From the NCBI GenBank assembly GCA_002633025.1, contig NMRB01000421.1:62001-126000 (forward strand): a stretch of DNA of 64,000 bases, given 5' to 3'. Each line of letters begins with the position of its first letter. Position 1 is the first letter of the stretch. This document shows, piece after piece, positions 22,101-34,764 of the stretch. A program made the position numbers and the translations under genes. The notes under the pieces were generated by a model. That model saw only the letters and a program-made list of their open reading frames with translations, did no database searches and was not told the origin of the DNA. The stretch is from Notospermus geniculatus (Eukaryota; Nemertea; Pilidiophora; Heteronemertea; Lineidae).

Positions 22101-23207
22101 ACATTTCAATGTTTATATATACTACCTAAAAGAACAGTGTCATACATTCAACTTCGTTTAGAAGAGCGGCGATGTAAAAGGTTGCGAAATTTGCAGTACT
22201 TTTAAACTTTGTTGGGAAGAGTTGTGATTCAGAAGTAAAGTTGTTAGAAACTTTGTGCTACATGTAGGCCTAACATGACTGTATATTTGTCTATAATCAA
22301 TGGCATGATTCAAGGTTCGTTCTTCTTTCAGGCTTGGTCCCTTTTTATGGCTTTAATCATCATGCTGTCTCTGGCAACGTTCGGAATGCAGATCGACCCT
22401 GAGATTGTCTGCGCCAACACAACACTGCTCAGAAAGTTACCCAGAATAACCGAGCTGACTGAAGAATCCATTGCAATATGGCAGTCGTTCTGGTCGACTG
22501 AGAGATGTATGTGGATATACATGCTCGATATTTCAATCAACCTTGTCATTACGGTTGAACTGATTGTCAGATTTTCGGTCTGCCCATACAAGAAGAAATT
22601 CCTGATGTCCACAGCAACAATCCTGGAGATAATCATTCAGATTTCTCTCTACTCCGCATCGGCCCTTACGATATTTCTCACCTCGAGATGGTCCGAAGAG
22701 TTACAGCGGTCTTGGCTCGTTCTGATGGGTTTTCAAATGCTGCGACCCTTGAGGGTGCTAAAACTTGCGTACTCGTTTGTCGGACTTCGGGTCATTCTGC
22801 TGGCCATACGAAAGAGCATCTGCGAACTCCTGACTGTTATAATGCTCCTCAGCATGGGGATGATGATGTTTTCTGTCTTCATCTTTGTGGCGGAGATTGG
22901 CGTCCAGGGAAGCAACATATTGAACATATGGAGTGGGGCCTGGTGGGCTGTCATCACGATGACTACCGTTGGCTACGGAGACACGTACCCGAAGAGTGGC
23001 GTAGGTCGGCTTGTTGGGATAGCTTGTGCAATCGCAGGCATTGTCGTCGTTGGATTTTCCATACCGATTCTGAGTGGCAACTTCAACATGTATTACAAAC
23101 ATGTTTATCTCACAATGAAAAGATTGGAAGAGAAGCTGAGAAAGATACTGGAGGTGCTTGAGCGTGGTAAGGATCAGAATGGAAGTGCGAGGACTGTACG
23201 TAATTAA
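19134..23207 (+). CDS. Kv-like voltage-gated K+ channel subunit, tandem copy 2
   Basis: Same three-exon, phase-0 plan as copy 1: 19134-19430, 20907-21074, 22332-23207; 446 aa. The linker exon is exactly 168 bases in both genes. The exon 2 acceptor is set by homology with copy 1 (starts VQTAISEREV against LHAAMSEKEV). T1 zinc motif: His68, Cys74, Cys95, Cys96 (HX5CX20CC). S4 is MLRPLRVLKLAYSF (291-304), so the sixth Kv charge position is Tyr302 where copy 1 has Lys. Filter TVGYGD 367-372. The S6 hinge reads SIP as in copy 1. The C-terminal tail (LEEKLRKILEVLERG) is charged and could be helical. An 80-bp stretch of tail sequence is repeated just after the stop. Confidence 0.88.
19471..19576. 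repeat. GGCCCCGT...ACTTAAGTC hairpin element
   Basis: A palindrome reading GGCCCCGTGTTCATAAAG, then ACTTATCTTTTGTGTTGAAC, and back. It is the commonest hairpin of the window: also 35190-35301, 42015-42129, about 53118-53198, 55969-56041, 56168-56260 and 56292-56345, with half copies at 23696-23738, 36960-37022 and 44168-44231. Confidence 0.8.
19769..20134. repeat. Foldback built of TTCGTCATTTTGACGAA-type motifs
   Basis: Outer arms start CACTGAAAAACTCTGCTTCA and return inverted. Between them TCATTTTGA and its inverse recur about seven times. It lies in intron 1 of Kv copy 2. Confidence 0.75.
21366..22113. mobile_element. 748-bp inverted-repeat element in Kv copy 2 intron 2
   Basis: Left end about ATTGAAACGTTTCAAAAG, right end its near inverse, each followed inward by a GAAACGACCC/GGGTCGTTTC stretch. 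The interior is AT-rich and has no transposase. Confidence 0.65.
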
Positions 23208-23292
23208 GAAATAAGATTGGAAGAGAAACTTCGGAAGATACTGGAGGTGCTTGAGCGTGGTAAGGATCAGAATGGAAGTGCGAGGACTGTAC
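23120..23292 (+). repeat. 80-bp tandem repeat over the end of Kv copy 2
   Basis: 23120-23199 codes for the channel tail and is repeated at 23213-23292, after the stop codon. The copies differ at a few bases in the AAGCTGAGA/AAACTTCGG region. The second copy still reads as the same peptide. Confidence 0.9.
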
Positions 23293-23744
23293 ATGTACGT
23301 ACATGTAATTAAAGGACCACAGTATTGCTTCCCAATCCTGCGTTACACCTACCCGCGTTAAGGGACACCTCTATTAACGACTTGGTAAACTACCGCATGC
23401 AACTAGTCTCGCGCAGCCCGTTTCGTTCCGCAGTACTGGTACACAAATTTGTTCGATCCCCAGCGGCTGGATGACCGAGACTGTAATCGTACATTCTCCA
23501 ACACTGGGGCGAAAGGCTTAACTACAGTATTGGAGCATGGTGCCGGTGCTGTCGACAGAAAGATGCAATACAGTGGTCCTTCAAGAAATGAAACGTGCCT
23601 CTTCGAAGACATCGGTTGATAATGATGGTCAAGGTCGTTGCCGTATGAACAATACATGTACTTATTCCTTTCAATGAGTAACTATGAGTAACAAAAGATA
23701 AGTGTCATACTTAGACTTAAGTAGCTTTATGAATATGCGGCCAG

Positions 23745-23785
23745 CACTCAGGGGCAGCACGCGTTAACCACTAGGCCAAATCTCC
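23745..23785 (-). repeat. tRNA-derived SINE fragment
   Basis: On the minus strand TGGCCTAGTGG matches the tRNA A box at all 11 positions, followed by TTAACGCG. No B box remains; a half hairpin element abuts it. A related box-A relic is on the minus strand near 32771-32790. Confidence 0.5.
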
Positions 23786-24155
23786 ATGCACTTGGATGGT
23801 TTTCTAGCACATGTATAGCCTAGCTTCTATACACCTACGACAGCTAATCTAGGATGATAGGGGCGTAGCTAGCGTTTATGACCGGGGAGGGGGCACAGTT
23901 GATTGAGTCTGGAGGGCGAAGTCCGACCGTGCACGCTTTGAAGTGCGTGCATTGGGAGGGAGGTCTGGCGGTCCTCCCCAGAAAAAAATCGAAAATCTAG
24001 ATCCTCTCAGGTGCATTTTCCCCACATCTGACACCCCAATAACTTGGCTCCAAGAGGGGAAATGACCTTTTAGAGGAAAAATTTGTTTTGCCCCTTTCCC
24101 TGCCCCCGCCCCGCTAGTAGTTACGCCCCTGAATGACCGAAAGTTCCTCAATGTA

Positions 24156-24529
24156 GCCGTGGTTACACTACATAAAAATACCCATGTTTTTCTAGACCCG
24201 TGTCAAACCCGTGTGTACGAAAATCCCGGCGAGAGGTCACACTACTACATTGTAGTTAAGTAGCCCGGCGACAGTTGCGCTGCAAACATTGACTCTTCGG
24301 TCATTTTTGAATTGGCACACATTGTCGGAGGCGCGAAAACGACGTCACTTAATGGCAGCGCCATCTGTCGCCGTGCGAAGAACTAACGAAAACACGGGGA
24401 TCTCGAAAAGCACGGCGAGATTGCCGTGTCTTAAAAACCCGTGTTTTTCAGACACGGGTTTCTTGAAGCCCGGCAATTCATAGGTGTGACCGCAAAAAAC
24501 CCGGGGATTTTATGTAGTGTAACCAAGGC
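24156..24529. mobile_element. TA-flanked inverted-repeat element
   Basis: Ends GCCGTGGTTACACTACATAA and near inverse, TA on both sides. The interior repeats ACCCGTG/CACGGG motifs. Confidence 0.7.
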
Positions 24530-25427
24530 TATAATTGTACATTTTTGTACATTTTATTGGTCATAAAATAGAGTTTGGGTTTTTACTGAATTGAGATAAG
24601 GCCGTGGTCATTTTGCACGGAAGTCATTCATTCGAACAATCTATTCTTTACAACCAATGCCCGTTTTCCACCGACGATAAGACGTAAATTGATCCAGTCC
24701 GATTGATTTCATTGCATTGGCCCAGGATTGCAACAATACATCCATAGGCAGTTTCTCAGACGAGTGTAGGCAATGCACTCAAACCGCCATGTCAAGTCTG
24801 AATACCGACAGGGACTCGCCAATTCCGTCTTCACGCTCATTTTTTGAACCTGCATATGCATGTACATGTAGGCTCTTAGGGCTAATTCATACTTGCTCGC
24901 GGATCGTCAAGCGCATGAAACTGATCGCACGTTTCCAAGGCGTGAATGTGCACACACATTGAAATTGATCATAGTCGGCGTAAAATCCGGACGGAGTATG
25001 AACCAACCCTTACGTATACGATTGTGTCAAACCTGTTCAACCGTGAGCCCTATTTCGGGCTACGAAATGTAGGCAGTCGCAAGATTGTACAGCCAGTGGG
25101 CTATTGGAAGACGGTAGACGATGATTCCCTTTTCTCGTGCAATGTTCCCCCGAACGTCTGCTTCTATCACACGGTTTTCGTGTTCATTCGTGTATCTGTC
25201 TAGCAGGACAAAGGAACTGTTTCATTTGCGAATGTGGTTTCCAGACACTGAGGAAGACAATTCTCGGATATTCTGGCCTACATGTATGTGAGAGAGGTGT
25301 AGGCCTACGGTCGTGTTCGTATTGGTGCACGTCATTATGATGTGTACAATGTGTCATTCAGAGGGCACTTTGTGAAGTTGGTTCGTGATGATTTCCTAGG
25401 GCCTTGAAAAAACATATCAGTCTTTAA

Positions 25428-25629
25428 GGGTATGAAAAGTGACTCGAAATCCCGAATTTTTGACGTAAAAAATCTGACTAACTGCACACTGAAATGCGAA
25501 AATAAGGCTCCGGGCACCTTCTTATTACGGTTCCCGAGGGCCCCCGAGCCTTATTTTCCCAATTTTTTGTGCAGTTAGTCAGATTTTTCGGGTCAAAAAT
25601 TCGAGATTTCGAGTAACTTTACATAACCC
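25428..25629. mobile_element. TTAA-flanked 202-bp foldback
   Basis: TTAA at 25424-25427 and 25630-25633; ends GGGTATG and CATAACCC, arms including AGTGACTCGAAAT and AAAATCTGACTAACTGCAC with their inverses. Target site like piggyBac. Confidence 0.6.
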
Positions 25630-26537
25630 TTAAGATGGTTATTTTGAGGATTTGTGAATTTGTCCACATGTTCCTGAAACAAAAAACTATAAGTCCTTTT
25701 ACCATTATCCCTGGACCTCGTTTACACTTCGTGATTTACATTTCAATCATTGAGCATTGCAACTTCGGTAATGTCCGAAGGTCACGTGACGGTGGCCATG
25801 ATGTTATCCTTCAAATGGTCGCGTGCACACGAAATGTAGGCTAACTTGTGTTCTGGCCGTCGGATAGTTATTTGTCACCAAATTTGAATTTGGTAAGTAC
25901 ACTGCAAGATCAGGATTATCCGGCTTTGGAAGTTAACATCAGCTGAGTAAGTTAAAAAGAACCGGCCCCCGATAGTAAATTGTATTTCAGATTCGTTGAC
26001 AATCCTGCACCGAGATGTCGCTGTGATCGAGTGAAATCGTTCGGTTCTAACTTGGAGGAATAAAACCTGTCATGTTTTATTCCTGCAAGGTTCTAACAAG
26101 GTTTGTATCAGACATTCGTAGTCTCATAGAAATTGACAAGTTGCGAAATTAGCGGCCGCCATGTTTTTTATCACTGTTTATGGACTTTTTGACATTGCTT
26201 GGGTTTTTCAGTGGGATTTTACACTGTCAGAGGCGTTCAAAAAAAGAAAGGTCATACAGTGAGCCACTAGAATTACATAAAGATATTTTAGCAAGCAAGC
26301 AGCTAATAAAATTCATTCGAATTATATTTGAAAACGTTGTTCGAAAATTCGGCCAATTCCACAAAAAAATGGCGGCCGCTATTTTCGCAACCTGTCTATT
26401 GTCAATTGTTTAACAAATCAAGGTGGATCATAAAAGGTGTCCCAACATTTATTTTCTTATTTATCATACTATTGGTCGCCATGTAGTACGATGTAGGGCC
26501 TACAATGTACACGCTGCAACATCTTTTCGTACATTAA

Positions 26538-26718
26538 AGGGAGACATGCGAAAAATATTGCCCGGCGGGCACAAGTTACCTTTGTTTTGACTCACTGATA
26601 GCTCTCCAGGGGCCTGTGCTACAGCGTAGTGTCACCGCGTATTAACAGACGGCGCTGTGCGCTAATCAAAACAAAGACAACTTGTGCCCGCCGGGCAATA
26701 TTTTTCGCATGTCTCCCT
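26538..26718. mobile_element. piggyBac-type miniature element (TTAA), family AGGGAGACATG
   Basis: TTAA at 26534-26537 and 26719-26722; ends AGGGAGACATGCGAAAAATA and inverse, then GCCCGGCGGGC. The second copy at 46794-47101 has the same target site. Confidence 0.8.
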
Positions 26719-27683
26719 TTAAACATTGCTGCTGATTGCTTTGATGATGTATTTACTACTTACATTACATGTTCGTTGTGCTATATCAATGCCTTGGTCG
26801 TAACATAGTTTTTGTCCGACATTCCATCCTGAATCGGCATGTTGTATTGAACCAATATCTATTTTTGATTGAACGTAATTCGTATAGACCTTTGATTATT
26901 AACTAGAGTATCCTCAGGAGTTTTTGATCGCTCAGAAAATATCTTATTATCGATGATTCCAATACGTGTACATGTATTACATTTGTGCATTGTTTGCTTA
27001 ATTCGTCTTTTTCAGAATGTACAGGAGAGATTCAAACTTTTACAATGCTTTCGTTACTTGTTAAACTTATGTGACCTCAATTTTAGGCTTTAGACAATTT
27101 TAAGTTCTTAAGATAAAATACACTACATTCTGCAAAACGTTATGTATTCTATTTCATTTTCTTGCTTCGCCACGCTGATGTTCTTTCCGTTCTCACTCAG
27201 TTAGAAATGATATAATCTTTGGAAAAAATGCTTGTCACTGTTGTCGAATGACATTGTTCTCCTTCCTTTGTTTCAGATTGAAAAAAACATACCACTATCT
27301 TTAAGAAGTTTATCTTAATGATGGGAACAACGTTTCTGGACACCCTGTAGGCTGTCTGATCCGTGTCTTTGTGAATTTATGTACATGTATATGATGTTCC
27401 TGAAACAAAAACTAAGTCCTTACCGCGTTTACACGTCATGATTTACATTTCAATCATTCAGCTGGAAATGAAACTTCGGCAATGTCCGACGGTCACATGA
27501 CGGTGGCCATAAATCTTCAGAATGGCCGTGTACACCAGATACAATGTACATGTATAGACCTACGTGTCTTCTGGCCGTCGGACGAGTACTTTGCCGTCAG
27601 ATTTGAATATTCGGTAAGTACACACGGATCAGGATTATCCGACTGAAGAAAACACCAGCTGAGTAAGTTATAAACAACCGCTG

Positions 27684-27851
27684 TAACATCTGCCAGTGTT
27701 CCCATCTGTGAGTGTTCCTCTCCTATTGTCTGACGGAATAAGCGGCGACTTGACAATAGGGGACACACAGAGAGACATTTCGATCTGTCTGCCAGCGTTT
27801 TGCAAAACATAAGGGGGACACACCGACCCACAGAAACACTGGCAGATATAA
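27684..27851. repeat. Dispersed inverted repeat ATCTGCCAGTGTT (copy 2)
   Basis: Closely matches 15712-15884 along its length. Confidence 0.65.
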
Positions 27852-29384
27852 CACCTGTCCTCGATTATAAACTGTATTTCAGATTTCTTTGACGACTCTC
27901 AGATGTCGCTGTGATCGAGTGAAATCATTTGGTTCCCAAGGTAACAAGGTTTGTATCAGACCTGCCTATTGGCGCAGTGTCATAGAAAGTGTCAATTAAG
28001 AATGACTTTGGAAAAGAATATGTAAGGAAATAAATGTCGTGACACCTTTTTCCTGATTTACCTTGTTTAACAAATCAAGGTAGATCATAGAAAAGGTGTC
28101 ACAACATTTATTTTCTTATTTATCGTACTTTTGGTCTGCATGTAGGCCTACACGGCTGCAACATATTACTTCTTGCATTGAACATTGCTGCCGATTGCTT
28201 TTATTAAGACTCATCTATTGTTTACCTGCCTACATGTTCGTTGCTGCCACCACCCTGCCTTGGTCCTTATGTAGTTTTTGTCGAATGTTCGAACGTCCAT
28301 CTATCTGAATCTGCATGTATTGAACATACATGAATGTACCTGGATATCTTCTAAAGGTATTTTTGATCAGTCAGAAAAATTCTTGTCGATGAATCGAATT
28401 ACATTTATGCATTGTTTGCTTAATTCGTCTTTTTCAGAATGTACAGGAGGGATTCAAAATTTAAATGTCGTGACACCTTTTCATGATCTACATGTACCTT
28501 GTTAATAAATCAAGGAAGATCATGAAAAGGTGTCACAGCATTTGATTTTCTTTCTTTATCGTACTTGGTCTACATGTACACGGCTGCAACATACATGTAT
28601 TACTTCGTTCATTAATCATTGCTGCCGATTTTTTTGATTAAGACTCCTCTCTATTGTTTATCTACATGTTGGTTGCTGTGACCAACACTTGTTGGTCCTT
28701 AAGTAGTTTTTACGAATGAATGTGCATATCGTATTGATTAAATGTATGGACCTGTGATTACCTATAGAGTATCCTCCAAAGCAATTTTTGATCGGTCAGA
28801 AAAATTCTCATCGATAAATCTACATTACATTTGTGCATTGTTTGCTTAATTCGTCTTTTTTTTCAGAATGTACAGGAGATATTCAAATTTTCACAACGCT
28901 TCGGCCATCTGTCTTAACTTACGTAACCTCTATTTTAAGCTTTCGACTTGTTGATATTGTAGAGGTGAATTTTAAGTTGTATGGAAAAATGTCATAAATA
29001 AATAAATAACTAAATAAATCATAAATAAACAAATCATGTCATGTAATTTTGGATCTTGAGTCGACATAAATGATCATTTTAGAAAAAGAACACTTTGAAG
29101 TCTTGCTAGTATTGTCGAATTACATTGCTTCTTCTGCACATTTTCAGATTGTGGTGGAGAGGTGAAATATGGGATGATGCTCCGGATATTTACTTGGTGT
29201 GACTTGCTTTACCCTTACTTGTGTAACAGGGTCTTTGAGGTTTGTAGATGTAAATTGACCGGTTTTAGCAGTATTTTAGAAAAAATACATTTCCGCAACT
29301 ACACTGCCTGTTTTGTTGATGTTTTGCATTCGAATATCTTCGTACATATTACATGTACTTTCAATTCCTTTTCGGCACCAAAAA

Positions 29385-29428
29385 AGTACATGTACATGTA
29401 CATGTACATGTACATATACCACATGTAC
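29385..29428. repeat. (TACATG)n microsatellite
   Basis: About five units of TACATG followed by TACATATACCACATGTAC. Confidence 0.9.
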
Positions 29429-32400
29429 ACTAGGTAAGTAAAGATGTAAAGAACGCAAATTTGAATGTGAGGGTTTGCCTCATTGTATTTCTGCCACCAG
29501 GTAAGTATACACTTTAAAAGAAGAAAAATTTGCATTGATAATCTATCGAGTCACTGCAAGGGTTTTTCCCTTTTCATTCTTGCTGATGGCTTGGTATTAT
29601 AATTTGATGATTGAGTTCCTTTACTGTATTGCTGTCATACTATCGGCCCCTATGATTTATTAAGCTACATGATTGTAGGCCTACTTCCGAAAAAAAAACA
29701 AATTGAACCATAGATGAATGAAGAGAAACTTTTTTATCATGAGCACGTGGGGTGGATAGCGGTTTCCCACCTTCGCTCTATTAATAATATCGGCTGCGAA
29801 AGTGGTGTCCAGCCCACGCGTAAAGGTGTGTTCACAACAATTCTTCAAATTTTTAACACTTTTCGTCAATTCAAACTTATTCATATAGCATTGAATAATA
29901 ATCATCCACTTCCGTCGTCCATGTAAAGCGCGATGCCCGCAGCGCCCCCATCGGTGGCGGGAGTTTTTAAATATTTTTATTGGAGCTTGGTCATGGGATC
30001 TGGCATGACACCAAGTTGCAATTTGTTGATACTGAACCAGTTTAAAGATAATGTATCATGACTTCATTGTTTACATTCAATGTTTGTAAACATGGATGTT
30101 TTCATTATATTATTTTGGACTTTTGGGATATGCCAACCCACCAAATTGAACACTTCCGGTATCAAAAGAATTTCTAGAGGGGTATGTCAGCAACAAACTA
30201 CTCATAAGACAAAGAAAGACTGGAACAAACAAACAAAATGTAAATAAATAATGATTTTCGCGGCCCGCGAAAACACCCGTGATACATTATCTTTAAACGA
30301 ACAGGTTAAGAATTTTCGACGGCAAACCGCAAGAAACTGCAATTATCGTTGTCTTCCCATTTCGTCCCTTCCCAATTCGCCCCCCCCCCGCCCCCCAATA
30401 CATGTACATCAGTTGGGGTTGTGGTCAGGGTTGGGTGAGCTCTCCAGTCTTGTATTGTGTGGGGCGTATTGGGAAATGGGATTAAAGTGCTAAGACCACA
30501 TCCATCAAGCAATCCTAGAAATATATTTGATTCGAAAGTGCTCCAATCTACCATTGACATTGCCATCACGTCAGAACCACTTCTCGTGTACCTATAAACG
30601 TCGGCATTTTTTTAATTATTGGCCGGAAGTGGTCACTTACGTTGATTCGGCTATATTAGGAGGATAAATATCCTCTCCTCGCTGATTGGTCAGGCCCTAA
30701 ATGATTTTTATTACTTATAGTATCACTCCTTTCATATTCAAACCTGTTGGAGATTAATAATGTATTATTATGTCGGTGTACTGATGAAATAAGGCTTTAT
30801 TAACTTGTATTCACTTGCTGATCATAACACCGGGTTCTGGTTGCGAAAATGAAAGACGTCCAAGCAGACTCCTTGGTTTAATTGAATAGCGACCATTCAG
30901 AAGTCGACGGGTGCTATTGTTGTTAGATATTTATATCAAGGGAGGCAAAGAAGGCGATTAATCCGGCCGGGGTAATATGTTCAGTATGGAGCGTTCCCTG
31001 AATAATCCTCAGTTAACTAAGAGGAAATTGCCTTGAAAAACAAACTTTCCTATCCAATTGGTGAAGAATGCCGGCCGGGGGTCTGCTCTCCATAGCGGCG
31101 GCCCGAATTTAATTACGTCATTGTGTGCCAAGATGACGATGTCATCGTCATTGGAACGGTCAGGATATTAACTGACTTCGTTTCTGATATTAAACACGGC
31201 AACTCGCCCGTGAAAGAGCGCGCTTTCACAAATAAACGCTTCGCGATCTCGACGGAAGTTGAGAATTGGCTGCAAAGAGCAGACGATCAAGCAACGGAAG
31301 GATTGCGTTGCGCTGGCAATCGTTGGCTATGGTCCCAAAGCTTTGTTAACATATGGACCGTAGGATGCAGTTCATTTGCAGCAGGGGCAAGATGGTTCTA
31401 CGGTCCAGTGGGCTTTGGTGATCTGAGCGCGATGATGTCACGGTGTATAGGCACGGCGCTCTCGGAACGGAAAGTGGTAGCACGTGAGAGAAAGGGGGGT
31501 TGGTATCCGGATGAACGGCCTGCAGAGAAAGCGCCGCAGGTCGCGATGGTCGGCTGATGATGGCCAAGCAATATGTTTTCATTCGGGACGCACGTCAGAA
31601 AAACAAATGACAGGTTGATGGGGTCTGGTGGTTCCATTCAATTGATCAAAAGACCAGAGGACAACCATCAAGTGAAATACATTGTAAGTGATTGACATCA
31701 AACATTTCCAAACAACTCGTGTGCGCTATCATGGTTCTCCACTGTCCATGATCGGCAAGAACGAAGCCAGTTCTGTGAAGTTAAAGCCATGCAATCCCCG
31801 AAGCCACCGGCGATCGTCAGGCATCAATTCGGCTTTGATGTTGATAACGTCTTTTTACTGATTTGCAAGTGAATATTTGTGTGTTTTTAAATGCATGCAC
31901 TGAATTATCGCGTGTTCATATGTTAGAAAAAGAGAGGAAATAAAGTACTAGTATACACAGCCATAATTAGGTACGAATTTATGGTGAAAATGTATTGTTC
32001 AATCAGCGCTGGCCTTTCATACCGTTTCGGCATTGTATTTGTTATGATGTTGGATAGAACGGGAGTTCTGATTGGTATAGAACTTTGCTTCGAACCAAAA
32101 TGGCAGTTGAGTCAGAACCACCGATTAATTTTTTGTCGAAATATCGAATTTTATACTTATTGGTTGCATTTTTTCCCACTTTGGCAACTTAATCCTGCAT
32201 ATACTAATATACATTTATTTGATATAATTATGGTCCCTACATATCAATGTAGGGACCATCTTGATATCACTGGGTAGGTAGGAAATTTTTATTTATTTCT
32301 ATCTATCTTTTTCCTCACTCAATTGGGAGATGATTGTACAGAAATTATTAGATGACCTCAAAAACAAGCAGTACCATCGAATAGTCGGTAGTTGTATCCA

Positions 32401-32553
32401 GGTCTGAAAGGTTAGATACTTTCCAAAAAATGATGTTATGAGTGTTTTGGAAGCAATTTTNAGGCATCATTTTGACGTTGTCCACAGGCTCGCATATCAA
32501 CGCAATGGGGTATAATTAACAACGCTCATATTCTCGCGGTATCCTACCTCGAG

Positions 32554-32760
32554 ATGTATTTAACAATGACCAAATTGAGTTTGGTAACGTCATTTCTATT
32601 GTGGGTTCACGGCGTGGTGCTTGCAAAAAGAAGCCCATGCATGCTTTCTGTTGACTTCTCATCCTGGTCGACGCCTCCCCGTGGTTTATTTATGAGCGGT
32701 CATTCCTTGTTTATGAGAACTTGGTATGAAATATCAGGTTCTGTGTGGACTGTTCGTTAA
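32554..32760 (+). CDS. Possible small secreted peptide ORF (doubtful)
   Basis: 68 codons from an ATG. The first about 23 residues look like a signal peptide (MTKLSLVTSFLLWVHGVVLA), followed by a Lys-Arg dibasic site. The same ORF is repeated without change at 39217-39423. I do not recognise the peptide. The identity is weak evidence for selection because the whole 355-bp stretch around it is identical and is bounded by assembly gaps. Confidence 0.2.
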   Translation: MYLTMTKLSLVTSFLLWVHGVVLAKRSPCMLSVDFSSWSTPPRGLFMSGHSLFMRTWYEISGSVWTVR

Positions 32761-34614
32761 CAGATTAACTGAACGCTGACCACTAGGCCGGCTGAGACAT
32801 CCTGTGGGCGGCACGCCATTTTCAGCCGAATGATGCTAACATTTTTTTTTGATACTCTTTACCGTATCTCTTTTCTACTGGTCCTCACTTGTTGGGTTGC
32901 AGTGTCAGGGCTTCAGACAAAATATAGATCTGATACAATATTATGTATTAGACCTGGGACCTTAGCGAAGCTGTCATAACGTCTATTGCCATTTGCGGGA
33001 AACCTATTTTTCACTATCAGTCTGATAAAGGATTTGCGTACCTTTAAAGCTGGGGGGGGGGCTTATTCATAAAACCTTGCTACATGTAGCTTAGTTGGTT
33101 GCCACTTGTGTACATTGGCCTGTACAAACTGGGTAATTTAGTGTGTAACTACATGTAAGCCTAACAATATTTTTAGCTCACCTGTGAGCTTTAGTCGTCA
33201 TGGTGTGTCCGTCGTCGTCGTCGTCCGTTAGCAGGGCACGTTTCGTAACTGCTGGGGCTATTGATCTGAAACTTGGTACATATTTGCCCCTAGGTCAGAT
33301 GACCTACGACACCAAGTTTCGGTCCGAGTCGATTCTTGGCTTGGCCACCAGGTGGCCACAACCAAAAACACAAAAAGTGCAATAACTCCTGAACTAATGA
33401 CTGGATTATCTCCAAATTTTTATTATGTGTGTATCTAACGAGGCTACATAACATCATAAAGGAATCAATCATAAAGGTTCAACTTACAAATTTAGCATTT
33501 TATAAATTATAAATGTGGACAATATCCCTTTAAACCTCAACAGATTTGCATTTTGACTATTCCATATGATAGGCAGGACCCTTCTGCACGTTCACTTCAA
33601 ATTTTGTTGAATTCCGACTAGTTGATCTTATGATACAAAATGACTGAATTAATGAGAACCCCACGAACGATGTGAGCGCAGGTTCATCTGTGTACATTTG
33701 AATAGGCTGACGTACATTTGCACATGGAGCACAAATTGTCCTGAAAATCGCTCTGTTACCCTCAGAAATGAAATTCAAAGCATCAAGTTGACAGGTTCAT
33801 GTACCTCTTCACCACAAAAAAAGTTGAAGCTCGTGCCTATTACGTAAATAATCCATTTTTTTGTATCCAAGGGAGAAGTTTAAATTCGCCGAATCAACTT
33901 AAAAATGAAGAAATATCTTAATCCTGGGCATAAAGCAACACCAGAAGTCCTTCGAACAAAATAAACAAGAAATAGGCCCGGTTGCACCAGTCATACTTAA
34001 GGTCGACTTTGTGCTTAAGCTAACCTCAAAGTCCTTTCGACGTCAAATTGTAATGGCAAATCATATTACTTTGTTGAGGTCAACCTCAAACTTAACTTTG
34101 AGAACAGCTGGTGCAACCGGACCATAGAGTTGAGTTGCTGCAAGTTCCAAGAAAAGCGAAAAGACTGTCGTACTTTAGGCTGTATCCCTCCCCTGGCGGC
34201 AGCATCGGGAACAAATATGCGATAGCGCTGGTGTCCTGTGAATTCACATACACATACACATACACATACACATAGCCAGTGATGGCAAGTAGGCTAGACT
34301 GATACCATATCAAAGCCTTAGCTGACACAAGTCCTGGTGGTGAGCAAAAAGGGCTGCCATCCTCTTCATCACTTGAGAAGTTCGACGCGGAGTGATACTA
34401 TTACTAACCGTTCATCAAGTAACGTACCATTTTTTTTGTATCCAAACGGGAAGTTTAAATCCAAGCGGGAAATTTTAATTCTCTTTTATGAGAAGCAACT
34501 TAGATCATTCAAATAGGTAGATTCGGGACCTGTCCTGATCGCGATCATGATCAACATCGCCATCATGAATTACCGCTGTGGTATATGGTGTAGGCTACAT
34601 CGATCGTGTGTGAT

Positions 34615-34764
34615 AGGCCTAGTTTATACTTCGACGCAAGACCATCGGCGTCCGACGCGCGATCAAAATCTGGACGCCGACCTAATGAGTAGGCTTATGT
34701 CGGCGTACAGATTTTGATCGTGCGTCGGACGCCGATGGTCTTGCGTCGAAGTATAAACTAGGCT
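34615..34764. mobile_element. Inverted-repeat insertion private to duplication unit 1
   Basis: Arms GCCTAGTTTATACTTCGACG and inverse, about 65 bases each. Unit 2 reads straight through at about 41685-41692 (GTGTGTGTAAAGC). Confidence 0.75.

Larger units (their letters stand above)
25640..28890. repeat. Diverged triplicated segment with conserved acceptor-like module
   Basis: Three related stretches each end in GCATTGTTTGCTTAATTCGT followed by a T-rich run and CAGAATGTACAGGAG (about 26985-27040, 28407-28460 and 28832-28886). The first two also share CTGAAACAAAAA, GGTCAC(G/A)TGACGGTGGCCAT and AGATGTCGCTGTGATCGAGT. The hairpin GGTGTCACAACATTTATTTT recurs at about 26405-26470, 28033-28125 and 28462-28545. 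Confidence 0.7.
23293..31241. other. Gene-poor stretch between Kv copy 2 and the first large duplication
   Basis: No exon recognised on either strand. Contents are inverted-repeat elements, a diverged triplicated segment and microsatellites. About 30890-31240 lacks obvious repeats and could be regulatory, but nothing in it identifies a function. Confidence 0.5.

Noticed and set aside
31123-31557. 144-codon ORF, partly repeated at 37888-38217
   Set aside because: It begins at GTG, has no recognisable domain and is also open on the opposite strand. Conservation is explained by the segmental duplication.
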